Part shown: piece after piece, positions 25,601 to 40,437 of the stretch
Layout: every line of letters starts with the position of its first letter
Numbering within the stretch: position 1 is the stretch's first letter
Source of the DNA: Apus apus
Lineage: Eukaryota > Chordata > Aves > Apodiformes > Apodidae
Reading direction: 5' to 3'
NCBI RefSeq assembly: GCF_020740795.1
Contig: NC_067282.1
Coordinates: forward strand, 173,816,274 to 173,880,273
Length of the DNA: 64,000 nucleotides
The notes under the pieces: generated by a model
The model's database searches: none
Seen by the model: only the letters and a program-made list of their open reading frames with translations
What the model was told of the DNA's origin: nothing
Program-made: the position numbers and the translations under genes

Positions 25601-28600
25601 CTCTGCTATTAAAAGAAACAAGCTTCTCATGCTAAAATAAAGTTGTTTCCTTTTCTTCCTTGGGAATGTATGTGATTTGTACTGGATCATGACTAGATAT
25701 TTGTGAGTCTTAATGAATTTGTCTTGCTGGTGGCCTTGAGGAGAAAAGGGATTTAATCAAATGATGTAACATTATCTAAGCAAGAACTAAATAACCATGT
25801 TCATATTATTCTTATGAGCACTTCAGTTAACCCCAGGGAGACTACTCATCTGAAACAAATGAACAGGATTTAGCTTTCTGATTGCTAACTAGTTTCTGGG
25901 ATGTAAAAATGGATATCCACATAGTCTGAAATTGACCTGAGGACAGAATTTTAATCCTGAGGAACATTCTTCCAATTTAAATGACTGACAACTCATTAAA
26001 TGCAAAGGTTACTTCTGATAATGTCATCTAGCAGTTCATCCAATTCAAAAAGACCTTTGTCTGTTAACTAGTATGTGAATTTTAGCACTTTGACCCAAGG
26101 TATGTCCTTTGATTACGCTTGTACTGCATGTAAGGCACAGGGTTGCAGCCTCAAGGCACTCAGTGGCAGTGGCTTTGCCATTAATCATAGAAAGACATAA
26201 TTTGCAATTGAACCAACTGGAGCAGTAAGATCTGGGACAAAGTCATAGCAGAATTCACTGAACCTCAAAAATTCAAAACTAGATTGAGACTTTGGCCTTT
26301 ATTCATCAGATATCACAAGTTCTTGCAACAGGGCTTACATAACCTGCAGCAGATGCTGTAATACATAAACAAATTGTATTGAACTAAGAGGAAATAAGAG
26401 TTGATGTCTGAACTGTGAATGTCTTCACTTCTATGCATTTGGTTTTACTCCTAAAAAAAGAATTAGACTTTTGGTGGTGGCTGGTGGGAAAACAGAGCTT
26501 TGCAGGAATTCAGTGTCACAGATACATTTTCTGCCACGAGCAGATGTTTACCCCTCAGGAAGAAACAAGTGCATTTTCAAATTGCTATGATTATTAAAGT
26601 GAAGTCTCAACCACATACTTGCAGAAGTAATTTACAAAAGTGCATTAAGAAAAATAAATTTTAAAAAATAAAAATGTACATTACACCATCTAAAGCAAAC
26701 ACAAGAGTTACTTCTTCTATAATAAATTCTGCATGAATTTCTGGTTTGCTTGGAAGATGTTTTAATCTGCTTTTGTAATTATCTTCCTCTTCTCTTAGTC
26801 TACATGTCAGTGCATACCCAGTGGGATGAATTAGATATACGATAAAAAACAGGTTCCATTAAACTTCGGTTTCTTCAAACCCAAGGAGACATTGCAGAGA
26901 ACCACATTTCACAGAGGACGTGTCAGCAGAAGGGATTGCCCATGTCTCAGTGTTTCTTCTATTAAATTTGTCCTGTCAGAAAGTGTAAATAGTTGTTCAG
27001 CTTGGTTTCTCAATGTTTGTCAGGATCTCCAGAGGACTGCTGTGGCACTGGATGACCAGCTCAGAGCTCTCAAAGGGGCTGGTGGCATTTGGGCTCTTAG
27101 GGGACAGTCAAAGGGAGGAGGAGGGCAGTGCTGGGCAGCTGACAATCCAGGCATCAGCAGCTCACCATGTGCCTTCTACACATTTCCACAAGAATGAACA
27201 GAACCGTAGCCAAATATTTCCCAGAGTTTGAATTTGGGGTTTTGTGGTCCACAGCCTTCAGGGGCAGCAGTCTTTGTTACGCATCATTACATTTTCTCGA
27301 CCCTCTTTAATAAATGAGAAATAAAACACAGTGAATTCCAGGATTAAGCAGCTGAAAGTGGGTTCCGCCAAGAGTGCTGAGACCCATTGCAGCCAGAGAA
27401 GGTGGTTTCATGTGTGATTTTGAATCCGATCTTGTCTTTACCCAGCCTCACCTGTTAGCATATTCCTAAGAGCATAGCTCTCACCTGTCAAGTGTCCCAG
27501 TCCTTCTAGCTGGCAGCAAGACTGATTGCAGCTTCTGAAAATTACTACAGCAGTCCCTATTTCCATCTTTTTTTACTGCTGTCAGGCATTGCACCCTTCC
27601 TGTGCTGCCCGAATTTATCTGCCTGTGTAAACTCCCGTCCTCAGCAAGGAGGGAGCCCATCTCCCATTGTGGGCTCTGTGGCAGCAGAGCACTGTATCCC
27701 TATGTCTGAGGGCATGTGGGTCCCGGAGCCCCACAGAGATGCAGGGTTTCCAAAGGAAGCTGGGCACCCCAGAGTTAAGTCCTCATGCTTTATCCCAAAG
27801 GATTGTCATTCCATTTGACTCTCACTGCTAACTGTTACAGGGATGACTGACTTTCAGAAACACAAATCTTTGAAATTTTTATAGGTAAGTGAAAAGAACT
27901 GGCTAAAAGCTCATCTTTGATGAGGATTGGGGAAAGATAATTAGGAAACTGCCTTCCCTAGATTTCATTTGGTATTCCACAAATACAGAAGCAAAAGAGG
28001 GAGCCATGACAGAGCAACTGTTTGCATTTGCTTTGGGACCTGGGTCCAAAGAGGTGATCTTGGGGACATCCAAAAAATCCACTCCATCTATTGTGCAGAG
28101 CAATCGCAGTAACAACACAAGCTTTCAGGTGCAAACAATTAGAAGAGAGCAGAAAGACTGGAGTCCAGAACTGCTACCAGGGAAAAAGTTGTGTGACCAT
28201 GGCTGCAAACACTTCAGCTTGACTGAGCTATAAGCTGAGCTGGAAAGACCAAAGGCAAGAAGTGAAGCAAGGTTGTAGAGGAACATCAAGCAATGAGACA
28301 TCTTACCCCAGCTCTGCTAAAAGCATGTGTTTTAAACAACAGCTGTTTTCTATAAAATTGACTTGAAAATTGGTATCTTCCTACTTCTGAGAGAATTTGT
28401 TCACTTCATCTTTTTACTGGCAAAAATTCTATTATTGCTTTTCATCCCTGCCAGCCCTGCAGAGCCACCTCGGTGCTGGGGAGTTGAACCAGAGTCTATT
28501 TTGGCATAAAGCAGAAAGGACACAGCTTGATCTCAGATCCCAGGGTGAATTTTCAGTGCTGGCAGTCAAGATAGTCATGGTTTTATTTGTAAATTAAAAG

Positions 28601-31600
28601 AGAGGTCGACTGGAAAGTCATAGGGTGAAAAAGAAAGAAAAAAGCAAATATGGAACCCTACCATGCCATTTATAGTCTCTTTATAGATGAGAGCACAGTT
28701 TATGCAATGTTATTTGAGTTATAAATAATATTATTGTTTGTTTCAGCCAAAAAGCTGTAGCTCATTTAATTAAGAGAATGAATGTGTTTCTGTTGTGTTA
28801 CACATTTTTTGGTAGTAAAATAAATCTTTAAGGATAATCTATGGAAAAGTTACTACAGTGGCAGGCTAGTAAAAGAACTTATACAAAGTATTTCCAGTAG
28901 GAACAAAATGGAGGTTTATCAGATCTCTTTGTTCCTTTAAACCAAATAGCTGAAAAAAGCCCCAAATTTTAAAGAAAAAGAAATGAAAGGAGAAGTGTGA
29001 ATTGATAGATTTGATGTTGGATTGCAATGTTAAAAATTGATCATTTGTACCAATAAGTCTGGAACAAAGGCTTAGTCATTTTCTAAATTGGTTCAACACT
29101 CAGCATGTCCCTTCCCTTGGCTGCTGTGTGGTGCATACTCAGCAGTAAGCTATACAATATTATATCAGTCTTTAATGCTCACTTATTTCAAGCACCATTG
29201 ATAAGGAATTACTATAAGATGTCAAACAGAAATGTTCACTGCAAAAGAGAAAGAAACATTCTTTTTTCAAATATTAGAAATGAAAACACTGTGCAAAACC
29301 ACAGATACAGCAAAAAAATATGTCACGCTGCCCAGAAATCTGAGATGGCAACAGCAGAAGATTTGTGGTACTTCTCTGAGCCACATAAACGCTGACATTT
29401 AATTTTTACAAAGCTTATGTGAATGTTGTTTTTTTTTTCCTTGAAAGAAAATAAGAAAAGACTTTTAATAAAAATAAATTAGTAAGTACTAGAAAACAAT
29501 AATTTATAACATCAGGTTGCAATAAATGGAACAGATCATTTCCATAGGAGTAAGGGAGAGGGGGGAAGATTGAGGAAGAAAAACATTCTTGTGAGGCAAG
29601 GTTAATGAGGCAAGAGGATAGGATTTAATTTTTAATTAATTGATCCACCTAGTGAATATCTACAGCAACACATACAGCAGGGTGTCATGAGCTATTTCCA
29701 TGGCTCCTTAATGTGGCTGTCTTTTTGCATAGTGAAGGGGCAGAGAATGGATACTAACAGGCCTCTCCCCCTTGGATCCAGAGACCAAAGTCCAAGCTCT
29801 GGTCTGTATTGGTGCCAAAGGCCATTTTCAATAAAACCAGTTATAAATAGAAACTCATCTGTTGAAGCCAGGGCCTCAAAGGCAACTGGATGTGATGCTG
29901 GCCACCTCACACTCCTGGCTGTCACTAGTTAGAGAAAATAGCATATTTTGGTCATGGTTGTTTGGAGACCCAGATAGGCAGACCTTTGACTCATTTTGTT
30001 ACATCCTGTAGAGGGGTTAGTGACCTGGATTTACATTAGCAGGGACAAGTGATGTTACAAGTATATCCTGTTGATAGTTGATCGCAAGGGTCTCAGGGTA
30101 ATCTAAGAAAATCAAAGCCAAGAGGACAAGGCTACTTCTGTTGCTTAAACTAAAGTGAATGTATAAACCTAGGTCTTGGAAAGTAATCTAGATTGTTATT
30201 ATTTTATAATAAATGTTGGTCATATTATTATTTCAGTCATCTAAGGACCACAACCAGCAATTTCTAGTTTTAGGAGCTAGCAGACTTGTGGTGAATGTAC
30301 ATTGGGTCAATTAACCTGGGAAAAAACAAGTCCAGCTGGCACTGAAACTGAAAATAAAACAAAGAGCACCCTCTCCACACACACACAAAAAAACCCAAAC
30401 CAAAACAGAACTACAGATAAATTATTGCTTGTGGAGGAAGGCTAGAGGTGTCAGGAAGTCAGGGCACAGCTCATATAACCTGTGATGAACTATGCTGCCA
30501 TAGGGTCACAATTTACCTTATCTCTACTCTGAGCAGAGAGGCAGTCAAAACTGAGCACAACAAGCAGCTTAAAGAAACTTTTGAATGGTAATGAAGGTGT
30601 AAATTGTCACTCAGCTTCTGAGGCAGGCACTCTTCAGTGGGGTTTCACCAGTAGGAGCTGAACCATCCCTTCTCACCAGAGAAGCAGCACTTTTTGTACT
30701 GAGGAACAGTCATGGCAAGGGAGTAAAATCCAAGATTTAATACAGCACTTAGAGCAGCATATCTGGGATGGAGGCCACCAGTTCTGGTGGGGGTCTGGGT
30801 TGGAGCCTGCTGATGCCTGCAGCACTCAGCCGCAGCCCCCACCAGGGAGAGGGCACCCTTTCTGGGGGACAGGGAGCCAGGATGGAGGCTTCACCCAGCA
30901 GACTCAGACTCCAAGGCAGGGAAATATGTGCCCATGAGCCTCACCACAGCTGGGGTTACCTGGGACCAGGTTATGTCACCAAGGTACAGTAGTTGCCAGG
31001 GACCATACCTTCCTCACTCCAAACATAAATAGCCCTCCGTGAAAGCAAGTAAATAGAAAACCAGTGGAGAAACAGTGTTGTAATAAAAATATATTACATC
31101 TGAGGTGGATGTACTTCATCAGTAAATTTATAAATAAGATTTTTAAACATTTTCAGTGAAGAAATGTGTTAGTTTGTAAGAAAGAAAACACTTCCTTCTG
31201 GTGAAATGAAGATGTGCTGATTGACGAGGAGGACTTTAGGCTTATTAAAATACTTTGAGGCTTTAAGAGAATCTCTGCCTCTGCTACCAAAAATATTCAC
31301 AATATACTTGAGGTTTTTGAGTTTCTATACCACAGAGAGAAGACCTTCCTGAACCATCTAATTTTGGAATAGCATGAAGTCTCAGGGCAGATTAAGGGAG
31401 CATGCCAAGGTAATAAATCATTCACTGCTTAGCAAAGAGGAAGAATTTGTGGACTTCAGCATGGAAGCAGAGAATTTATAGAAGTTTTAGGAGTTTTAAC
31501 CTTTTAACTTGACTGGATTTTCACTCTTCATACCTGAGACACATAATATAGTGGAAGGGTATCAATCTAGATTACCTTAACTGTATTAATATAATTCTAC

Positions 31601-34600
31601 TGAATACTTTATAGTGAAAAGTAGCATTTTTGCAAGATCTCAGGTCATCAGCAGAAGGAAAACTGAAAAGGACAGTTAAGTATCCTGAATTTGTAGGGAG
31701 TGTAGGGACTCAGTGACATTTTGGAAGAGCTCCATAATGTGTTTGCTACTATTTTTGCTATCAAGAGGGGGGGGGCTGTCTAAACTTACATTTTAAGATA
31801 ATAATCACAAGCCAATGAAGAGTAAAGTTCAGTAATACATTAATATTCTAAAACGCATCTAGTTATGGTCCTTTTCCTATACTGTATAGCAAAGTATTTT
31901 TGAAACACAATTTGGAATTGACACGTTTACCTCATATTCATGTGTATTTCTTCAGAAATGTTTGCCTTATCTTAGAAGCAGCATATCTGCAATGTGATGC
32001 AGGGGTTGCTATGGTGAGTTCACAGCTCTTATTTAATGCTGTACCTGAGTAAATAGACATTGTAACAATTTCTGTTAGAGGTGCTATTAGTAAAGTTATG
32101 TCAGCATTTCCAGCAAAAATACTTGTTTTCCTGTTGCAACTTGGCCAAAAGACAGAAACACCACCCTGTTCCTAGACCAAATCCACAGAAGTCCACACTC
32201 TTCTACTGTATTATTTTTCACAGATGGAGTTTCTGAAATCCTCTGTCATTAAAAAATAATAATAATAATTTAAAAAATCAGTGGATTTATTTCTGTTCTT
32301 TAGTAGCTAATGATTTTGATTACAATTATGGGACTTTCATTTAGATAAAATAATCAGAAAAAATTGGGGCTCAGTTTTCATGTCCATGTTCCAGTCTGTG
32401 CCAGTGGGCATTCAGTCAGGCATTAATTGCATTAGTTGTTTTACAGCCCTTCTGCACTGCCAAAGTGGCATAAAGAGACTTCTGAGCAAAGGAGAACCAA
32501 ATCCATAGTTCTTGTATATAATGACTCCATTTAATGAAACGGAATCAGAAATTTAACTTGTAGACTCCGGTACATTCTTTTTGAGCAATTATTTCAGTCA
32601 CTCTACAGGATGACACATAAGAAAGCAAAGCATTGCTGGAAGTAATTGGATATGTTAATATTTCTGGCACCTATTTTTCTGATCATTTACTGTGGAAAAG
32701 AGGAAATTTCTGAGAATACTTTTTATCTATGAGCTCCCGTGTGCATGTCAGGATAACTTTTTTTGGATACATTTTTATGTTGACCTGATTAAATGTTTTG
32801 CTTTTGTGAGGTTTTTTTAATTAAAATAATTTTGTAGAAAATGTAAAATAACGTTCGTAGGAAGTGTGTGTATTTGGCAAAATCCCTTATACCAAGTGAT
32901 ATTTTGAAAGATATTTCTACAAAAGTCTTTCTAAATAAATATATATGTTTACTCAAAATTGTGCATTTTAAGGATCTGGAAGAGCCAAAATTTGCAGTAA
33001 AAAAAAATAACATTATCTTTTCCAATTTGCCCATAAGGCTGCCTATAATACTGGGACTTGCTTATGTGCTTGCATGTTGACCTTATGAAGACTACAGGTT
33101 TAAGTGGAACAGTTTCTTCTGTGCTCCAAGTCAGCCAGGAGGAGTGGATACTCATTACTGAATTGGCTGAACCGTGTGGCTGAACAAACACATCTTTCTC
33201 CCAAGTCAGGAAGAACACAGTTGGATAGAGAAACTCAAACAAATCATACATGTACATCATTAGCTGGTAATGAGAAGGGAAGGCTATTTTTTGAGAATTT
33301 ACTCCCACAGTCAGAAAAGGGCTGCAATGTGTTTCAGATGTTGCCTTGAAATAGACTGGGTTTTTACAGAGCATAAATCAAAGCCCTTCATGTTAAATTG
33401 AGTTATAGAGATCCTTGAAATAATTTTGATAACGTTTTGGGGGGTGACTCTTTTGAAGTGCTGCAGCATTTGGATGTTACCTCCTAACTTGTGACTCAGT
33501 TTCTGCAACACCATATGATAGGGTAGATATCAAGCTCCACAAAATCAAGTATTACAGCACTAGAAGAGGAGAAATAAATCATGCACTTTCAACCTTTGGT
33601 TGTAAGGCCTTCTTTCCAAATACAAGCCAGCACCTAATGGCACATTATCTAACATTCAGGTCCAAAAGCTGCAACACTAAACATTTTAGAAAATACGATC
33701 CAGCAATATAAACAAAGGAGTAATATAACACAATGAATTCTACAGGTCTTAAGGCACCTACCTATGAGCAGAATATCCAGCCTATCCACTTTTCAAAATA
33801 TTATCACCATGAAGCACAAATAATTAATCTTTTCTTTCCCATTAAAATCCTGTATTCATATTTTGCCTACTGATTATTTTCAGTCTTATTCATCTATATC
33901 TAAAAATTTCTTCTAAGACAGTGGGTCAGTGTATTCTGTCTTTCTCTCACTATCTCTTTCCTTCATTTGTGCATATGAAAATGGGGCACGAAGGACTGGA
34001 AGAGGAAAGCTAAGTTCTATATTTAAGTTTCTTAATCAGAAAGCAGTTTTCATACCCCACAGGTAAATACCTACATAATGCAGCAGGGTAAAGTAAAGCA
34101 TCTCTGTCAGTCCCATTCATTATGAGAAACAGAGAGGGTTTTCAAATAAGTGGAACCCAGAAAGCAGCAGTTGAGCTACCTTGAAAAAAGCAACAGAAAC
34201 CAGTGTGATGTGTCAGGGCAACATGCTAAGAGCAAAGTCCCATCATCCCTTAGGGGGCTGATGCCTGCCTGTTGACACAGCTGACACTTCTCTGGTTTCC
34301 TTATGGACAGTACAAACCAGAATGCATTCAAAGTATAAACTTGAGATGACAAAGGTGTGGATTAAATAACCATACCTTTTCTAAGACACAATTCATAATT
34401 TGCACTTAACCAGAAATTTTTGTTGCTTTTGGATTTTGATAAATGTAGTACTTCATAGTGAACTTCACTAGTATCTAAGACTTCTTGGTTTTACCTTAAT
34501 TATTCTGATAATAGAAATTTCATTATGTAAATCTGTACACATGACCTCATGTGTTACATCTTTCCTAAGTGTCTTATGAACCACCAGTGAGCAACAGATT

Positions 34601-37600
34601 CCAGATCTTGAGCACCATGTAACAGATACCCTTTCTACATATTTTACATTATTTTAGTCTTCTGCTGTAAACTGTTGGCACCAGAAAGCAAAAATTCAGA
34701 ACCATGGTGTGATGATTTTTATAATTTAAAAAATCAATAGTATTATCAAAGTGTGTAAAATTCAGTGAAGTGGAAGATACATCATCTTGCCGATATTCTG
34801 AATTTAACTTTCAAATCATGGGAGGCACAGCCTTGTGTGAGTTATCAGTTGCTAGACCATATCAAAGCTAAATAGTTCGGAGTTAGAAGGAAGAATACAT
34901 TTCAGAATTAAAGAAATCTGCTAAGAATGTTTAAGAGTATTACATGAAGATCAGATATACAATTACAAGATGAGCACTTCTGCAGCATTTTAGTCAGTCA
35001 AAACATTCTAGAACTACTAACTGACTTGCACAAAGTAATACATAGGAAATTGTTATCACATTTTTCCTCTGATCAGAACTGATGTCATGTGTCATTACCA
35101 CTGATGAGGTTTGCAAGTAGTAGTAGTCAGAATTACCATCTAGACTTGAGTATTCATTTGATTATTTGGATTTCATAACCACCATGGACAGTTTCACTGT
35201 TAAAAATGGTAGAATTAGCCCATTTTACTTCACGGTTAGTTTGCTTCAAAATAAAAAGAACATTCTGTAACTTTGAAACAAAAATTACAACGCCTTCTTA
35301 TTTTTCTAGCAATTCATGACCTTAATTTACAGAACACTTTTGATTTCTAGTGTAGTTAATTTTCTCCTTTTTTTTCCTTTAATTTTTCCAGCAAGTAGAT
35401 CTGAAAATTTAAAAGTAGTATTTCAGAAATTGGTGCAAAAGGCATTGAAGATGAGGAGAAAAGACAAGCTAAATTAACAAGACAGAGAAAATTGCACTAT
35501 GAAACCAAAAGCTGACACTTAAGGAACAAATCTTTGTTTCTCTAGCCCAAGTCCTGTTAGGAGATATGGTTTTACCCTGCTGCTTTTAAACAACATTAGT
35601 GGGTAATGTTCTGGTTTTTGAAATTGGGAGAAGCAAAACTGCTGGATGCTGCAGGAATGTAGCTTTTTGGTATTCTTCCTTTTTACAGTGAAAAAATTAG
35701 AGGATGATAAGATTAGTCAGACAGATCTTCCTTTGCCACTAATGAGAGTTTAACCTAAAATAGTATCTCAGGATTCAGTCCATGTTTCTACTTTATGATT
35801 TATTGCCTACAGACACCAATGCAGGTGGTGCAAAGCAAACAGGAGAGCAAGTGGCTGATGGACACTTTTAGTTTTGTTTGAAACAGGTGTCACAGAACTC
35901 TCACAAATGTTAAAAGCATGACTCACCTTGTACTTTGTTTCTCTTTTACTATGAAAAATATCATTCCTGCTTTAGGAAGCTTGTTTTGGTGGCACTTGGA
36001 GTACAGCTAAATTAGCTCAGATCTTCTTTCATGAGAGAAGGAAGTTGGTCACATGCATAAATGCTGCCCACAGGAGTAGAAGGGACATTGGGTAAAGCCC
36101 TTCCTAACAATTTAATTCTTTGGCTAAAGGTGGAGGAGAGGAGGAGTGACACCACCTCAGCCACAGTCCTTTAACAACCTGCCTTTTGTCACTCCTGGTT
36201 CCTCCTTTTTTTGTTGTTGGTTTTTTGTTTGGTAGGTTTTTTGAGCTGGAATGATTGCAGGAAACAGCTCCAAGGGAGAAGGAGCACTTTGAGAAATGTC
36301 TTCAGCTAATTAAAGTTAGGTGTTGACAGGCTGAAGTGATTCCCATCCAGACATTGGCAGAAGAAAGGCTAAAACATAGAACAGAAAGGAAATGTAAACT
36401 GTAACTGGCTCAGGAGACACAATTTCCCCTCTAGGCACTGAAAAATCTGTTATCACTGATTGCTGTTCTGGATGCTGTGTGAAATTTACTGATAGCTAGG
36501 TTCAGCTGCACACATCATAAACCCCTTGATATGATTGTCAGTTGTTTGCAGTTTAATGTAAATCGGAACCAGATCTGAATTTATATTGTGAATTGGACTG
36601 ATGTTCTCTATACAGTAATTCTTGTTTCCGTCTTGCCAAAGTGGTGAAGAAAAGTAACCAGATCTTTAATATCAAGCCAAATATGGACAAGAAGCAGCTC
36701 TATACACAAACACTCCTAGAAATAGAAGTATATTAATTTTCAAGGAGAAATGTCACTGAGCAGTACACACAGACATTGCATCTGTACAGGAATATAGAAG
36801 TTTCCCACATTTGTTTTTAAACAGGATTATAGAAAGTAAATTTCTGACTTACCACATAGGACTACTTTCAAAAACAACACAAATTTTGTCTTCTGAGTCT
36901 CTTTGTTTTGCTGGAATGGAGGTGGGGAGAAATCCAGCTCAGTTCATCAACATGTTTAAATAGTGCCTTTGAGAAAGGATTCAGAAGCAAATATGTACCG
37001 TTGCACTGGACAGCTGCTCTTGTGGATTTCCAGCTAAACAAACATCTATTGCAAGGTATGTCTCATAATGAGGTTGTTTTCTCTAGACTTTTTCTAGGGT
37101 CATGGTCATCACCTGGGAATTGTGGCTTTCAGATTTACGAAATTACTAGTCGATATTTGTACAAAATTACACAATAGTATAATAAACAATAGTGGTGCAT
37201 GAATGTGCATAAAGGCAAAAAATCAATTTCCTGTGAGAATTGTTGATTTCCAGATTTTACTTCAAACTGTACTCAGCTCAAGAGAGCAAGTGACAAAACC
37301 GATGTTAAATAATTTTTAACACTTGAAGGAAAAAAAAATACCTGAAAATCAATGGTGGCATAATATAAATATAGCCCTATTTTAACAATAATTGTATAAG
37401 TAATTTCTGATTACTTTCAACACGCAAGAGCAAGATAAAGAAACCTGTCTTTGGAGGAATGGTGACTGCTCCTTGCAGTATGCTTGGTCTTCTCTGACAT
37501 GTTCATTCAGTCTGCTGAGTCAGAAAAAAAGCTGCTAGTAATAGGAGTTGATTAAAAGAAATGCTAATTGCCTATTGGAAGTCAATAGCCATTTTTTCTT

Positions 37601-40422
37601 TAATACTTAAAATATTTTTTTAAAAAAAATCTCATTAAGTACCATTTTAACCAACATTTGTTTTCCCCTTCAGAAAGACAAAATTCTTCAGTATTGACTT
37701 CTTTTCTCAGTGCTTTTACAACTGTCTCATTATAACAGGGTCTCAGCTACTGCCAGGACTCTACACTCACTTCTAAGTTAGATGCTTCAACTGCAGTGAA
37801 GTGCCTGGCTTCATTTGTCTCTGATTTTTAGCACCTGTGTTTGAATTGAGAGCTTGATTGACAATTATCTCACCTTGACAGAAGCTTGATTACTTGGGCT
37901 ATGAAGAGATTCTTTACCCTATTTTGTATAAACAGTTACTTTTTTTTCCCCACTTTTTGACATTAACTCTGACTTATTCCTGAAAAGCAATAGCTACAGT
38001 TTTTTATATTAAGCCAAAAACATTAGATGGTTATGGCTGGCCTGGACCTTCAGTGTCTAGTAGTATTACTTCTTGGATTTGCCTACGTTGTTGAAGTTAA
38101 AATTCAAAATCCATTTTTCTACAAGAGATCTACTGAGTAAGGATTTGATAAACTCAGTTAATTTAGGATTAAAGAGAGAACAAAAAGCTAGCAATAAAGG
38201 CCCTTTGATAGCAGTGGGGGATGAGTAATGGAAAATGTTCTTGCTGTGGACTAAGCAGAGTGTAATTGTTAGAAGAACCAATCTTTCATTAATTGGAAAG
38301 GCAGTAAACTCAATCAGTCACAGTGCCAAAATACTGCAGTCCGGTGGAATAATTTTATTGAACTAATTGATTTAATTGTTTTAAGTAATGCTGTTGTAAG
38401 AGTCATTATGAAAAAATATTATTAATATAATTTTCTGAAACACAAAACTTTTTGTGAGGCAAGTGAGTTTCATTTAAAAGAAAAAAAAAGGATGAGACAA
38501 CTTTTGTGGTTTAAAGAGCAACTTGACTGGGTTATATTTAATTGGAAATGATCACTGCTTGATTTTGGATATCATCATGGACAATGTGAAGCATTTTGTG
38601 AAGGGTGCTTTGATTACGTTTAGACTGGTTTAAACATTTCTAATGGCATTTTCTCCAAGTCAGAAAATTGGTTTCATTGTACCAGCCTAATCCAGATATA
38701 ATGGACCATGGAAGCCTGTATCTTACTTCTGGACACCCACCCTCCATCCTCTTTAGCCCTGAAGGGATGTTTTAACAAGTGCTGTAGTTTACTCGCTAGC
38801 TCCACAATCAGTTTAAACTGGAATAAGCAGTCCTGGCTTACCTTCCAGTCCTCTGCCTGCTTGTTGCCACTTGCATCTGTCTCTCACTTCTCTTAGATGT
38901 CCATGCAGCCACATGGTGAGTGGGAACAGGGCAATGCTCTGGATTCAAACAAGCTTCAGTCAGTTAGGTTTTTTTCCTCCCATATGTATTTATGACTATT
39001 TGCAGTCACCAGGGAAGGAAGAGTGAAAACAGTGATTGGGTCAGTGGAAAGTTGGCACTGCCTCTTATAGCATCAGCATTTGTTTATGTTGACTTATTGG
39101 GATTGTGGGATTATAGTGTTAGCATCTTGTCTCTGGGGTTCAAACCCAGCCAAGAACTGTGGAGCAAGAAACAGGGGCCCAGATATGTCTGTCACTGGTG
39201 CCCTTCCTTTCCCAACAGTGTTTGGACTGATTGAAGAACTTGTCTCATTGACACCAGTTCTGATGCAATACCACTTACATTCAAATGAGGAAGGAGAGTG
39301 CTGTATGTAACCCTATAAAAACTGCAAGTGCAGAGTCCTGGCCATGTGTGTGTAATCTTTTTGGGTCTGTAACATTGACAGTAAATATTGACATCGCTGC
39401 AAAGCCAAGCAAACTCTTTCAGAGGCTTTCAAGCCACAGCAAACTTTTAGTGCATTTCTAGCAGCATCTCATTGGTTATCAGAACACAATCTTGATGGTG
39501 CAAGACCTGCAGGGGAAGACAATGTAATCCATTAAATCCAACAGCAGAATTAAGGAGGGAAAGCTCTCATTTCCAGATGTCAGGTCCAAAAGGCAGAGCT
39601 GCTTAGGCTTTCAGAAATGGTTCACAATCAAGGAGGTATCAAAGGTGACTGAGTTCCCATTAAGTGACTTTCTTGGATTTCTGTTTGTGTTCAGAAAGTT
39701 GCTTGGCGGGCTTCTTGCCATCAAGCTGTGGAGTCAGGGTGGTTCATGGGTCCACAAGTCTTGGTTAAGTGTCCAGAAAGCTTCTCAGCCAAGGTTCTGC
39801 ACAAATGCATTGCAGCTGCAACATGAAAGTAGGGTTGTCATTGATATTGCTTTATGACTGTTGTTTTTAGCTATTACATATATCTCCTGCGGCTTCTCCT
39901 CTTGATCAAATGCTGTTATACTAACAGCCATACAGCCAGGCAGTGCATAACTGTTTCTAACTCACATTTTTAAGAAAAGAATAGAACTTAAAACTCAGGA
40001 AATCTCACAAATTAGGACTGGAATTCATGAAGGCATCTTCCCTGTAGATTACCTCTCATGATTAGTTGTGGTACTGAGAGGTGGAGGACAATCTGCTGGG
40101 TCAGATACTGTCTGCTGTCACATGCAGCTGTTGAACTAAGTGGATCAATGGCTTGACCAGAGAGAGCAAAACCTTGCAGAATTTTCACAGTTTGGTCAGA
40201 GCAAAAGTATGTTTTGCACAAGGTAGCAGGAAGGATAATAAATATGACAATGTAATAAACACGTTTCAACTAGTATAATAAACAGTATCTGGAGCCTTCA
40301 GAGCTGAGCCAGATTTCTCTTTTAAAAGAGGAAAAATGCACATCTAGGCATTGTCTCATATGACAAACGATAATAATGAACAATAACAGTAACATGAATT
40401 GTTGTTAGAAGTCATCTGGTGA

Positions 40423-40437
40423 TTTTTTTTTTTTTTT
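40423..40437. repeat. Poly(T) run, 15 T
   Basis: Fifteen T residues followed by AAACTAATAAAGC. No retrocopy is recognisable on the minus strand. Confidence 0.95.

Noticed and set aside
27903-28118. A minus-strand frame with an APSFASVF string that looks like part of a Penelope-type reverse transcriptase
   Set aside because: Only a handful of residues resemble that motif; the flanking motifs A and B and the endonuclease are absent. Chance is more likely.
32949-33374. A 141-codon open frame on the minus strand
   Set aside because: The translation has no recognisable family features and lies in A/T-rich DNA. An 81-codon frame on the opposite strand overlaps it. There is no promoter, splice or polyadenylation context.
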